From: Gordonia araii NBRC 100433
GTDB taxonomy: Bacteria; Actinomycetota; Actinomycetes; Mycobacteriales; Mycobacteriaceae
Direction of reading: 5' to 3'
Assembly (NCBI RefSeq): GCF_000241265.1
Contig: NZ_BAEE01000033.1
Coordinates: 1-33,105, forward strand
Length of the DNA: 33,105 nt
In this document: piece after piece, positions 1 through 9,600 of the stretch
Layout: every line of letters starts with the position of its first letter
Position numbering within the stretch: the first letter of the stretch is position 1
The notes under the pieces: model-generated
What the model was told of the DNA's origin: nothing
Seen by the model: the letters and a program-made list of their open reading frames with translations, nothing else
Database searches by the model: none
Position numbers and translations under genes: made by a program

Positions 1-555
1 CACCACGGTCGATTCGAAAGCGTCCGCTGGAGACGGTTCGCGGTGGTCATCTGCGCTTGTACCGCATCGGCGAGGGTGGCGATCGCGTCGACCTCGGTCG
101 TAGCGGCGGACGCGACGTCCAGCAGGGCGTGCTCGACGCGCACACGTGGCGGCCGACTGTTCCACATCACCCGTGCATCGAGCCCCGCGTATCGGTGTAC
201 GACGACACCCGGCCGGGTCGGCACTCTGGTGTCGCGGTCGACCGCGATGTGGACCGGACCCGATGTGGCGCCACCGCGCGACACGACGAGCACAGCCGAT
301 TCGTGACTCAGTGCGGGCGCGCGGCGCACCCAGGACAGCGCTCCACGCGCGTTGTCGCCAGGTGAGCGGCCCGGTGTGCGTCACGTAGACACCGGATGCG
401 GTCGGCACCCACTCCCGCCGCCGGAGCTTTCGGCGAATGAACGCGGGTGGCAGCCCCAAGTCGAGTACTTGCCGGCGAGTGACGACCCCGTCCTGGTGCT
501 CGATCAGCTCGACGAGGGGTGCGCTGTCGTCAGGGCCAGCCGCGCGGGTGGGCAT
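1..555 (-). pseudogene. AbiEi/DUF559-type protein, frameshifted and cut by the left edge
   Basis: Read from an ATG at 555, the N-terminus (MPTRAAGPDDSAPLVELI..., then GVVTRRQVLDLGLPPAFIRR and GVYVTHTGPLTWRQRAW) matches the winged-helix start of actinobacterial AbiEi antitoxin-like / DUF559 proteins. Near 311-330 this frame turns into Arg-rich nonsense. The expected continuation (ALSHESAVLVVSRGGATSGP, then DTRVPTRPGVVVHRYAGLDA and RVRVEHALLDVASAATTEVD) lies one base further along, in a GC run (gcgccgcgcgcccgc). One extra base, or two missing ones, would explain this. A near -10 hexamer (CACACT) sits 6 nt before the ATG, supporting the start. The 3' end lies beyond the window. The family is associated with type IV toxin-antitoxin systems and endonuclease-like folds, but the role of these solitary copies is unknown. 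The shift could be a sequencing error or a real mutation. Confidence 0.72.
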
Positions 556-641
556 GCGCCCAGTGTGAGCAGCCGGGGCGCGCACAAGCCGGCTGGAGCA
601 CGCGTCGGCCGCGGCAGCTGTGGACGCGCGGGAAATGTGGA

Positions 642-690
642 GAAGTGCGGTGGTTTGTGACCGCTATATGGTCACGAACCACCGCACTTC
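642..690 (-). terminator. Long hairpin downstream of ndh
   Basis: Two 21-base arms (642-662 and 670-690) are complementary except for one G-U position and enclose a 7-base loop (gctatat). The hairpin begins 13 nt after the ndh stop and lies upstream of the AbiEi-like gene, so it probably ends ndh transcription. No U-tract follows, as is common for actinobacterial terminators. Confidence 0.7.
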
Positions 691-703
691 GTCGTCCAGG
701 CCG

Positions 704-2125
704 CTAAGCGCCCCGCGTCCGCTGGGCGCGGGCGAGTTTCTCCTGGATCTCCTCGGCCTCGCGGCGCTCAAGCGCGGAGAGAGCGCCCATCGCGGTGCGC
801 GCATAGACCTGCTGCTCGGTCACCGCCAGCTGGGTGCGACCGCGCGTGGTGAACGCGAAGAACCAGTTGATGAAGGTGTTCAACCGGTTGCGGAAGCCCA
901 CCAGGTACACCAGGTGCAGGGCCAGCCAGCCGAGCCAGGCGAAGTAGCCCTCCGTCTCGAACTTCTTCTTGGTGAACGGCAGCGGCACCTGCATCACCGC
1001 GCTGTAGCGCGAGATCGTGGCCATCGAGCCTTTGTCGAAGTAGGAGAACGGCTTGCGCTGTTCGGGGGTCTGGCCGCGCAGGCCGGCCTTGATCGCATCG
1101 GCCGCGTACCGGCCGCCCTGGATCGCGCCCTGGGCGACACCGGGCACGTCGTCGACCGCCATCATGTCGCCGACGACGAAGACGTTGGGGTTGCCCGGAA
1201 CGGTCAGGTCAGGACCGACCTTCACGCGGCCGGCGCGGTCGAGTTCGACGCCGGTCTGTTCAGCGAGCACCGAGCCGAGCGAGCTGGCCTGGACCCCGGC
1301 CGACCACACCTTGCACTGGGCCTCGATCCGCCGGACCGTGCCGTCGGAGTCCTTGACCTCGATCCCGTCGTAATCCAGGTCGGTCACCATGGCGTTGAGC
1401 TGGACTTCGACGCCGAGTTTCTCCAATCGCTGCTTGGCCTTGGCGCTGAGCTTGGGGCCGTAGGGAGCGAGGACGGCGGGCGCGGCGTCGAGCAGAATGA
1501 CGCGCGCCTCGGTCGGGTCGATGTGCCGGAACGATCCCTTGAGTGTGCGATCGGCCATTTCGGCGATCTGCCCGGCCATCTCGACACCGGTCGCCCCGGC
1601 GCCGATCACGACGAAGGTGAGCAGTTTCTCGCGCTCGGCCGGGTCGTCGGACAGCTCGGCCTGCTCGAAGGCGCCCAGGATCCGGCCGCGCAGCTCAAGC
1701 GCGTGATCGATGGTCTTCATGCCGGGCGCGTATTCGGCGAACTGGTCGTTGCCGAAGTAGGACTGGTCGGCGCCAGCGGCGATGATCAGGCTGTCGTACG
1801 GCGTCACGGTGACCCGTTCGAGCAGGCGCGACGTCACCGTCTGCGCGTTGACGTCGATCTCGAACACATCGCCGAGGAGCACGGTCGCGTTGCGCTGCTT
1901 GCGCAGAATGATGCGCGTCGCGGGCGCGATCTCGCCCTCGGAGACGATGCCGGTCGCCACCTGGTAAAGCATCGGCTGGAACAGGTGGTGCGTGGTCCGC
2001 GCGATCAGGGTGATGTCGACGTCGGCCCGCTTGAGTCGCTGGGCTGCGAAAAGCCCGCCGAACCCGGAGCCGATGATGACGACGCGGTGGCGGGCGGGGC
2101 TGGTTGAGGTGTCACTCGTGGTCAC
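704..2125 (-). CDS. ndh: Type II NADH:quinone dehydrogenase (NDH-2)
   Basis: This 473-aa flavoprotein should oxidise NADH and pass electrons to menaquinone at the inner face of the membrane without pumping protons. The FAD-binding Rossmann motif GSGFGG is at residues 19-24, the NADH-binding motif GAGATG at 175-180, and the second FAD-contact block VFVVGDMMAV lies near 310-320. The C-terminal amphipathic, aromatic segment (GWLALHLVYLVGFRNRLNTF, about 400-420) is the usual NDH-2 membrane anchor. Length is normal for mycobacterial Ndh. The GTG start is preceded at 6 nt by TAAGGT, suggesting a leaderless transcript. The gene lies 17 nt after the acetyltransferase stop on the same strand and ends before a strong hairpin. 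Confidence 0.95.
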   Translation of the reverse strand: MTTSDTSTSPARHRVVIIGSGFGGLFAAQRLKRADVDITLIARTTHHLFQPMLYQVATGIVSEGEIAPATRIILRKQRNATVLLGDVFEIDVNAQTVTSRLLERVTVTPYDSLIIAAGADQSYFGNDQFAEYAPGMKTIDHALELRGRILGAFEQAELSDDPAEREKLLTFVVIGAGATGVEMAGQIAEMADRTLKGSFRHIDPTEARVILLDAAPAVLAPYGPKLSAKAKQRLEKLGVEVQLNAMVTDLDYDGIEVKDSDGTVRRIEAQCKVWSAGVQASSLGSVLAEQTGVELDRAGRVKVGPDLTVPGNPNVFVVGDMMAVDDVPGVAQGAIQGGRYAADAIKAGLRGQTPEQRKPFSYFDKGSMATISRYSAVMQVPLPFTKKKFETEGYFAWLGWLALHLVYLVGFRNRLNTFINWFFAFTTRGRTQLAVTEQQVYARTAMGALSALERREAEEIQEKLARAQRTRGA

Positions 2126-2131
2126 ACGCCA

Positions 2132-2137
2132 ACCTTA
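2132..2137 (-). promoter_or_regulatory. Candidate -10 element of ndh (leaderless)
   Basis: TAAGGT on the minus strand ends 6 nt before the GTG start of ndh. This spacing would put the transcription start at or next to the start codon. No convincing -35 was found and there is no Shine-Dalgarno sequence in the gap. Confidence 0.45.
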
Positions 2138-2142
2138 TCGCC

Positions 2143-2742
2143 TCACGCTCCGTGCAGCGCGTCAGGTAAGCGATGCCGGCCGCTGCGTTTCTCGCGTGGT
2201 CCCGAACGCCCCTCGCGCATGAGCCAGTGCTGGCGCAGAATCTCGAATTCGACGTCGTCGGCGTTGCCGTCGCGGCCGGCCCGCGGGCTTGTCGAGCGCA
2301 TCCCGATCTTCTCCATGATGCGGCGCGACGCGGCGTTGTGCGGCGACGTACCGGCGAAGACGCGTTCGGTCGGCTGCGCGGTGAACGCGGCGGCCAGCAT
2401 GGCGCGAGCCGCCTCGGTGGCCAGCCCCTGTCCCCAGAGGTGGCGGGGCAACCGGTAGGACAGCTCCAGCTCCGGGCGGCTGCTGTGGCGCGGTCGGCGC
2501 AGTGCGATCCAGCCGGCGAACTCGACGGTCGGCTTGTGGATCAGCGTCCAGATGCCGGTTCCGTGTGCGGCGTACTCGGCTCGGGCGCGTGGAATGGTCC
2601 AGTCGACGATCTGCGCGCGAGGGGTCGGCTGGCCGCCGTTGACGTAGCGCATCACCTGCGGATCGGCGTCGAGAGTGACGAAGGCGTCGGCGTCGTCGGG
2701 TAGCACCGGGCGCAGCCACAGCCTCGGGGTGTCGACGATCAC
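2143..2742 (-). CDS. GNAT-family N-acetyltransferase (RimJ/RimL-like)
   Basis: This 199-aa protein has the layout of RimJ/RimL-type acetyl-CoA-dependent acetyltransferases. It has an N-terminal TPRLWLRP strand, an ELELSYRL strand near residues 92-99, the acetyl-CoA pyrophosphate loop WGQGLATEA at 103-111, and the late helix NAASRRIMEKIGM at 136-148. The acceptor (ribosomal protein N-terminus, antibiotic or small amine) cannot be told from sequence. The last 30 residues are Arg-rich and beyond the conserved fold. The GTG start is supported by TAAAGT 7 nt upstream, within the 27-nt gap after the thioesterase stop. Confidence 0.85.
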   Translation of the reverse strand: MIVDTPRLWLRPVLPDDADAFVTLDADPQVMRYVNGGQPTPRAQIVDWTIPRARAEYAAHGTGIWTLIHKPTVEFAGWIALRRPRHSSRPELELSYRLPRHLWGQGLATEAARAMLAAAFTAQPTERVFAGTSPHNAASRRIMEKIGMRSTSPRAGRDGNADDVEFEILRQHWLMREGRSGPREKRSGRHRLPDALHGA

Positions 2743-2749
2743 GTGGTCG

Positions 2750-2755
2750 ACTTTA
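2750..2755 (-). promoter_or_regulatory. Candidate -10 element of the GNAT gene (leaderless)
   Basis: TAAAGT on the minus strand ends 7 nt before the GTG start at 2742. There is no ribosome binding site between them, so a leaderless transcript is likely. It implies that the GNAT gene can be transcribed independently of the thioesterase gene. Confidence 0.45.
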
Positions 2756-2769
2756 GTTGGTCGACGGCC

Positions 2770-3210
2770 CTATCCGGGAGTGCCACTCCGGCGCCGGAAC
2801 GCAACCGGCTCGCCGCCGTGCTGGTCGAGGATCGCGCGGACCTCGTCGGGGATGGGCGTCGGGGAGCCGTCCCGGGTCATGGTCACGACCGTGGTCTCGG
2901 CCAGCGCGCAGACGGTACCTGCCGGATCGAGCAGTTCGTAGCCGAATTCGAAGGACGACCGGCCGATCGAGCTGATCGCGCACACGATCCGCACCGGCTC
3001 GGGGGAGTAGTGCAGGACGGCGCGGTACTCGATCTCCTGGCGGGCCACCAGAAGATGAATGCCCTTGCGGGCGTTGCCGAACCAGCGGTTGAACGCCTCG
3101 ACGCGGGCCTGCTCGAAGAGCCGCGCGATCTGCACGTTGTTGATGTGTGCCAACGCATCCATGTCGCCCCAGCGCAGATGGATTTCGAAGACATCCCGAG
3201 AATCAGTCAC
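2770..3210 (-). CDS. Acyl-CoA thioesterase, 4HBT hotdog family
   Basis: This 146-aa protein has the hotdog-fold signature RWGDMDALAHINN at residues 13-25, in which the Asp of the GDMDA segment is the family catalytic residue. It then has the long hotdog helix (ARLFEQARVEAF) and strand IEYRAVLHY. Such enzymes hydrolyse acyl-CoA thioesters in the cytoplasm; the acyl chain is not predictable. An upstream in-frame GTG at 3240 would add 10 residues. The GTG at 3210 is preferred because TACGCT lies 6 nt before it and conserved sequence begins soon after. The gene is divergent from recC, with 77 nt between the two starts. Confidence 0.88.
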   Translation of the reverse strand: MTDSRDVFEIHLRWGDMDALAHINNVQIARLFEQARVEAFNRWFGNARKGIHLLVARQEIEYRAVLHYSPEPVRIVCAISSIGRSSFEFGYELLDPAGTVCALAETTVVTMTRDGSPTPIPDEVRAILDQHGGEPVAFRRRSGTPG

Positions 3211-3216
3211 GTTCGG

Positions 3217-3222
3217 AGCGTA
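3217..3222 (-). promoter_or_regulatory. Candidate -10 element of the thioesterase gene (leaderless)
   Basis: TACGCT on the minus strand ends 6 nt before the GTG at 3210. It fits the TAnnnT pattern at the same spacing as its neighbours and decides the choice of this start. Confidence 0.42.
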
Positions 3223-3274
3223 GCGAGCCCGACTTGCCACCGTGTTACGGCCCGGTGCTGTCCGGACGCGGCGA

Positions 3275-3280
3275 TAGGAT
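3275..3280 (+). promoter_or_regulatory. Candidate -10 element of recCBD (leaderless)
   Basis: TAGGAT ends 7 nt before the recC ATG at 3288. The 7 nt between (cgccggg) hold no good Shine-Dalgarno sequence, so the recCBD message may begin at the recC start codon. No clear -35 hexamer is present. Confidence 0.42.
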
Positions 3281-3287
3281 CGCCGGG

Positions 3288-6200
3288 ATGCTCACAGTTC
3301 ACCGCGCCGAGCGCGCCGACACCTTGGTCGAGGTGCTCGCCGCGACGATGGGCGCCCCGCTCCGCGACCCGATGGCCGGTGAGGTCGTCGCCGTCGCGGC
3401 GCACGGGGTGGAACGGTGGCTGGCGCAGCGCCTCGCCGGCGCGCTGGGAGCCGGCCCGCTGGGCGACGGTATCGCCGCGAACATCGAATTCGTCACCGCC
3501 GCAAGGCTTCTGCAGACGGTGATTGAGCCGTTCTCCGCCGAGTACGGCGTCGACACCGAGCAGTGGCGGCAGGAGAACCTCCTATGGCCGGTGCTGGCCG
3601 CGCTCGACGAATGCGCCCACGACCCCGCGCTCGCGATGCTGGCCCGCCACATCGACGCCGCGGGTGACGACGGGTGGCGGGGCCGCAAGCTCGCCACCGC
3701 GTCGACCATCGCCCGGCTGTTCGCTGCCTATGGCTGGCAGCGGCCTCAGATGATCGCCGCGTGGGCGCGGGGCGAGGACACCGGCGGCGCCGTCGTCGAC
3801 GACGTGCCGCGCCCGCTGGACCCGTCGCAGTCGTGGCAGCCCAGGTTGTGGCGGCAGGTGCGCGAGCACATCGGCGGTCCGCACGTCGGCGAGATCCTCG
3901 ACGACATCGTGGGCGCGGTCCGCGACGAGCACGAGCGCCTCGCGCTTCCCGAACGATTCTCGATCTTCGGGCCGACGCGGATCCCGCAGATGCTGCGCGA
4001 GTTGCTCGACGCGCTGGCCGCGCACCGCGACGTCGGGCTGTACCTACCGCATCCCAGTCCCGCGCTGTGGCGCCGGATCGATGCGGATCCGGCCCCGCCG
4101 GGACCCCGTCCGCGTTCGCTGCGGATCCCGCGCCCGATCGAGAACCCGCTGCTCGCCAGCCTGTCGCGCGATGTCCAGGAACTGCAGGAATCGCTCGGGG
4201 CGGCCGTCGAACGTGACGACTATCACCCGGGGACACCGGCTGGGCCGACCACACTGCTGGGCGCGCTTCAGGAAGCCTTGCGCGACGACACGAGCACGCC
4301 CGTCGCCGACCTGTCCGCGGATGCATCGCTCGAACTGCACGCCTGCCACGGACCGGAACGCCAGGTCGAGGTGCTGCGCGAACGTCTGCTGCATCTCTTC
4401 GCCGACGATCCGACCCTCGAACCGCGCGACGTGCTCATCATGTGCCCGAATGTCGAGGACTTCGCGCCACTCATCACCGGCGCGTTCGGACAGGTCGGCT
4501 CCGACCACCCGGCGGCCGCGCTGCGCGTACGTCTCGCCGACCGCGGCCTGCTGGCCACCAACGAGGTTCTCGACGTGGTGCTGCGGATGCTGGCGCTCGG
4601 CGTCGGCCGGATCACGGTCAGCGAACTGCTGGATCTGGCCGCGACCGCACCGGTCAGCCGTCGTTTCGGGTTCACCGCCGATGACCTCGACAACCTCGGA
4701 ACCTGGGCGGTGCGCGCGAACATCCGGTGGGGTGTGGACGCCACGCAGCGCGATCGCTACGGTCTGGCGGGCTTCCCCCAGGGCACCGCCGACGCCGGCA
4801 TCGGCCGGCTGCTGCTGTCGGTCGTGGCCGACGAGGCCGACGGGCATTGGCTCGGTACGGCGCTGCCGCTGGGCGGCATCGACTCCAGCGACACGACGGT
4901 GATCGGCCGCTTCGCCGAGTACGTCGATCGCGTCGGATCGTTGCTCGCCCGATTCGACGACAGCCGTCCGGCCGTGGCCTGGGCGGATCTGCTCACCGAG
5001 ATCGTCGAACTGCTCACCGCAGCCGATCGCGAGACCGAATGGCAGCGGGCGCAAGCGATCCGGCTGGTTCGGGATTCGCTGACCGGAGACCTCGCGCTCG
5101 CACCGTCGGATGTTCGCGACCTCGTCGAAGAGTTCGTCGCGGCGACCCCGACCCGCTCGAACTTCTGCACCGGCGAACTCACCGTCTGTTCGATGGTCCC
5201 GATGCGGTCGGTTCCGCATCGCGCCATCGTGCTGCTCGGCATGGACGCCGAGGCCTTTCCGCGCACCCAGTCGGTCGACGGCGACGACATCCTGGCCGTC
5301 GATCCGCTCGTCGGGGAGCGCTCCCCGCGCGACGAGGACCGCCAGGCCTTCCTCGACGCCATCGTCGCGGCCCGCGATCACCTGCTGATCTGCTACACCG
5401 GCGCCGATCCGATCAACGGCGCGCCGGTGCCGCCGTCGGTGGTCGTCAGCGAACTGGTCGACGCCGTTGCGGCGCTCGCCGGCCCGACGGTCGCGAACGA
5501 CATGATGCGGTCGCACACGCTGCACGCCTTCGACGGTCAGAATTTCCGTGCGCCGCAGCCGTTCTCGTTCGACCGATCCCTACTCGCCGGTGCGCGCACC
5601 CTCGCCGAGGTGACCGCCGAGCACCGCGTCGGACGCCCATGGCCGACGATGGCCTCGCGGTATCCGCCGACGCCGACCGCCGACGTCGAGCTGGCGGACC
5701 TGACCGCCTTCGTCGTGAACCCGGCCGACGGCTTCATGCGCCAACGTCTCGGCGTCGCCGTGCCGCGCGGCGAGGACGCCGCGCCCGACCAGCTCTCCGT
5801 CGACCTCGACGGTCTGGAGCGCTGGGGTGTCGGGGACCGACTGCTCTCGGCCCTGCTCGCAGGCGCCGACCCCGCAGACGCACGAGCGGCAGAACTGCGG
5901 CGGGGCACCCTCCCGCCGTTTCAGCTCGGCGCCGACGCGCTGGCCCCGATCGCGTCGAAGGCCCAGGCGCTGGCAGACCGCGCCGCCGCCGAACGCCGGG
6001 GGCCGGCGCGCACCGTCGACATCCGCGTGGAACTCCCGGATGGGCGACGCCTCTACGGCACCGTACCGGACGTCTACGACGACGGGCTGGTCTCCGTGAC
6101 GTACTCGAACCTCAAGGCCAAACAGCGCCTGGAGACCTGGATCGCGCTGCTGGCGCTGACCGCCGGCTCCACCGAGCCGATCGCCGGCGCGTGCGTCATC

Positions 6201-6614
6201 GGCAGCGATGGACGCCACACCGCGGTGCGCCGCTACGCTCCGGTCGCCGACGCCGCGAACATCCTCGGCGCGCTGGTGGCCCTGCGCGACGCCGGTCTCG
6301 CCACACCGTTCGCCCTCCCGCTCGATGCCGCCGAGTCGGCGGCGCAGGTGTACGAGAAGACCGGCAATCCCGAACAGGCGACGAATCGTGCGCGCAGCCG
6401 CTATGACTTCGACCGGTTCAACCACAACCCGGCGGTGTCATTGCTGCTCACCGGCAATCCGGAGACCCCAGTGACCTTCGACGAGTGCGCCGCGACGGTA
6501 CCGGCCGACCTGGGAATCGCCACACCGTGGGTGCCGGAGAACCAGTTGTCGGGCTTTCTGCGGGCCGCGCTGCTGCTGTTCATGCCGCTGCGTCAGCAGG
6601 AGGAACTGCGATGA
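3288..6614 (+). CDS. recC: Exodeoxyribonuclease V subunit gamma (RecC)
   Basis: This 1108-aa protein is the Chi-scanning and scaffold subunit of the RecBCD helicase-nuclease, which processes DNA double-strand ends. The N-terminus (MLTVHRAERADTLVEVLA) and helicase-like segments such as RFSIFGPTRIPQMLRELLDAL and SLELHACHGPERQVEVLRE are typical of RecC, as is RAIVLLGMDAEAFPR in its inactive helicase half. Walker A and nuclease residues are absent, as expected. Conserved sequence begins at the ATG at 3288. A longer reading frame from 3147 would overlap the divergent thioesterase gene and is rejected. The stop overlaps the recB start by 4 nt (ATGA), implying coupled translation. Confidence 0.95.
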   Translation: MLTVHRAERADTLVEVLAATMGAPLRDPMAGEVVAVAAHGVERWLAQRLAGALGAGPLGDGIAANIEFVTAARLLQTVIEPFSAEYGVDTEQWRQENLLWPVLAALDECAHDPALAMLARHIDAAGDDGWRGRKLATASTIARLFAAYGWQRPQMIAAWARGEDTGGAVVDDVPRPLDPSQSWQPRLWRQVREHIGGPHVGEILDDIVGAVRDEHERLALPERFSIFGPTRIPQMLRELLDALAAHRDVGLYLPHPSPALWRRIDADPAPPGPRPRSLRIPRPIENPLLASLSRDVQELQESLGAAVERDDYHPGTPAGPTTLLGALQEALRDDTSTPVADLSADASLELHACHGPERQVEVLRERLLHLFADDPTLEPRDVLIMCPNVEDFAPLITGAFGQVGSDHPAAALRVRLADRGLLATNEVLDVVLRMLALGVGRITVSELLDLAATAPVSRRFGFTADDLDNLGTWAVRANIRWGVDATQRDRYGLAGFPQGTADAGIGRLLLSVVADEADGHWLGTALPLGGIDSSDTTVIGRFAEYVDRVGSLLARFDDSRPAVAWADLLTEIVELLTAADRETEWQRAQAIRLVRDSLTGDLALAPSDVRDLVEEFVAATPTRSNFCTGELTVCSMVPMRSVPHRAIVLLGMDAEAFPRTQSVDGDDILAVDPLVGERSPRDEDRQAFLDAIVAARDHLLICYTGADPINGAPVPPSVVVSELVDAVAALAGPTVANDMMRSHTLHAFDGQNFRAPQPFSFDRSLLAGARTLAEVTAEHRVGRPWPTMASRYPPTPTADVELADLTAFVVNPADGFMRQRLGVAVPRGEDAAPDQLSVDLDGLERWGVGDRLLSALLAGADPADARAAELRRGTLPPFQLGADALAPIASKAQALADRAAAERRGPARTVDIRVELPDGRRLYGTVPDVYDDGLVSVTYSNLKAKQRLETWIALLALTAGSTEPIAGACVIGSDGRHTAVRRYAPVADAANILGALVALRDAGLATPFALPLDAAESAAQVYEKTGNPEQATNRARSRYDFDRFNHNPAVSLLLTGNPETPVTFDECAATVPADLGIATPWVPENQLSGFLRAALLLFMPLRQQEELR

Positions 6615-9600
6615 CGCCGACGCCGTTCACACTCGCCGATCCGCTGCCCACCGGGACATTGGTTCTGGAGGCCAGCGCGGGCACCGGGAAGACGTACGCG
6701 ATCGCCGCGCTGGCGGTGCGGTTCATCGCCGAGGGCACGCCGGTCTCGCGGCTGCTCATGGCCACCTTCTCCAACGCCGCGTCCACCGAACTGCGCGATC
6801 GGACGCGCGCCCGGCTGCGCGAATGCGCCGACGCCCTCGCCGACCTGGACGCGGCTCGCGCCGGAGCCGATCCGCTCATCGGGCTACTCGCCGACGGCGA
6901 GACTCAGGAGGTCGCCCTCCGACGGGAACGGCTCCTGGCCGCCCTCTCGGATTTCGACGCGGCCACGATGGCGACGACCCACACCTTCTGCAACCGGATG
7001 CTTACCGTTCTGGGCTTTCTGGGCGAGCGCGACCAGCACTACCTCCTCGTCGAGGACGTCGACGACCTCGCCCGCGAGACCGGCCGCGACCTCTACCTGA
7101 AGCGTTTCGCCGGCGATCCCGACCCCGACTTCGCCTTCTCGACGGCCGAGGTCGTGGCCCGCGACGCGGTGCGCAACCCGACCGCGGTGCTGGCGCCCGC
7201 CGACGCCGCGTCGGAGAGCGGCCGAACGTGGGTGCGGTTCGCCCAGGCGGTCCGCGAGCGGGTGCGCACCCGGAAACGCTGGTCGCGGTTGCGCACCTAC
7301 GACGACCTGCAGGGCAGATTGCACGAAATCATCACCGACGACCAGTGGGGAGCGGCCGCGTGCGAGCGGATCCGCGACCGCTACGAGGTGGTGCTCGTCG
7401 ACGAATTCCAGGACACCGATCCGGAACAGTGGGAGATCCTGCGCCGCTGCTTCCACGGTCACCGCCCGATGGTGCTGGTCGGCGACCCGAAGCAATCGAT
7501 CTACGCCTTCCGCGGCGCGGAAGTGCTCAGCTACCTCGCGGCGGCGCACGACGCGGACGAGCAGCGCGACCTCACCGATAACTGGCGTTCCGACGGCCCG
7601 CTCGTTGATGCACTGGGTGCGGTGCTGGCCGACGCCGAGCTGGGCGACCCGCGTATCGCCGTGCGGCCGGTGCGGGCGCGTCACGCCGAAAGCAGGCTCG
7701 CCGGCACATCGGCCTTGCGGTTGCGCTACTTCAACCGGCGCGACTTCACCAAACACACCCAGGACGGGACGACACCGCTGGTCGGCGGCGTGCGCGACAG
7801 AATCATCGACGACGTCGCCGCCGACATCGCCGCCACCCTCGCGAGCGGCGCGACGATCCTCGTCGACGACGGTGCCGGCGAGAACGAGCGGCGCATCGAA
7901 CCGGGCGACATCGCGGTGCTGCTGCGGACCAACGGCACGATCGAACCGCTCCAGCGCGCGTTGGGCGGGTACGGCATCGCCACCGTCGTCACCGGCGGGC
8001 AGAGCGTCTTCGCCACCGACGCCGCACGCTACTGGTGGTACGTGCTGCAGGCGCTCGACAAGCCGTCGGACGCCCGCCGGGTGCGCCTGGCCGCGTTGAC
8101 ACCGCTGCTGGGCGTGGAACCGCGCGACCTCGACGCCGGGGGCGACGCCGGCGTCGGGGAACTCGCCGGCGACCTCGCCCGGTGGGCGCGGATCTTCGAG
8201 GACGGCGGGCCCGCCGCGATGACGTCGCGTCTGATCGCCGACCGGACCGTCGCGGGGCGCGTACTCGGACTCGTCGACGGCGAGCGGCTGCTCACCGACC
8301 TGTTACAGCTGGCCTCGCTCATGGGCGAGCACGTCGCCGAGACGGGCTGCGGGCTGAGCGGCCTGGTGACGTGGCTGGGGGAGAGCGTCGCCGACGGGGC
8401 CGTGGCGCAGCAGCGCCGCTCCAGCCAGACCCGTCGCCTCGACCGTGACACCGCCGCCGTGCAGTTGATGACCGTGCACGCCAGCAAGGGCCTGGAGTTC
8501 CCGATCGTCTACGTGCCGTTCGGGTGGGACGGCGTGCGTCCCAACCGGCCCAAGACGTTCACGTTCCACGACGACCGCAACGTGGGCCACCTCGACGTCG
8601 GCGGTGAACGCGCCCCCGGTCATGCCGAGCGTAAGCGTCGGGCCGAAGCGGAGGCGGCCGGGGAAGAACTGCGGCTGCTCTACGTCGCGTTGACGCGGGC
8701 GCGCTCGCAGGTCGTCGCCTGGTGGGCACCGAGCACGACGACGCCGGGCGGGGCGATGCACCGGGTGTTGTTCACCGCGCTGAACCGTGCCGCGGCGGCA
8801 CGGTCGGGCGGCCGGTACCCGATTCCCGACGCGGTGCCACTGACCGACGACGCCGGGGAAGAGGCGCTGCTGCGAGACGTCGCCGGCCTTCATCCCGGCA
8901 TCACCGTCGAACACGCCGGCACCCGCCCGCGCCCGCCGCGCTGGCGGCCTCCCGCACCGCCCGCGCATGGCGCCGCGTTGACCGTGGCGACCTTCGAGCG
9001 CGACGTCGACCAGACTTTCCGTCGTACGTCCTACTCGGCGATCGTGCGCGCCGCGCATGAGGCGGCGCACCTTGGTGCCGTCGCCGAGCCGGAGACGATC
9101 GTCGGAAGCGAACCCGACGACCAGGTGGTTCGCGACGGGGAGGTCCTCGACGAACCAGCCGACGACGCGACGACGGACACCGGTCCGGCCGACGAACCGC
9201 CGTCGGGCACACCGTCGCTGATGAACGGGCTGCCGTTCGGCGCGCGTTTCGGCACGCTGGTGCACGAAGTGCTGGAGAACGTCGACACCTCCGTTCCCGA
9301 TCGCGCGGCCCACGTGCGCGAGCTGTGCGAGCAGGGCGCCCGGCGGACCGCGTTCGATATCGACGTCGAAGCGTTGTCGCGGGCGCTGGACGGCGTGCTG
9401 ACCACGCCGATCGGCTTTGGCGACCTGTGGAGCGTCGCACCTGCCGACCGGCTGAGCGAGATGGACTTCGAGTTGCCGCTCGCCGACGTCGGCGGCGGTT
9501 TCGACCTCGCGTCGGTCGCGGAGCTGATGCGCCGGCATCTGCGCGACGACGATCCGCTGCGTCCCTACGCCGACGAGGTCGCGGGGGTTTCCGACGAGCG

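Noticed and set aside
620..2107. Long plus-strand open frame (495 codons) opposite ndh
   Set aside because: It is antisense to the well-supported NDH-2 gene, has no recognisable motif, and arises from GC-rich codon bias.
4044..5525. 493-codon minus-strand open frame inside recC
   Set aside because: Antisense shadow; His/Arg/Gln/Val-rich composition typical of the opposite strand of high-GC genes, while recC is complete on the other strand.
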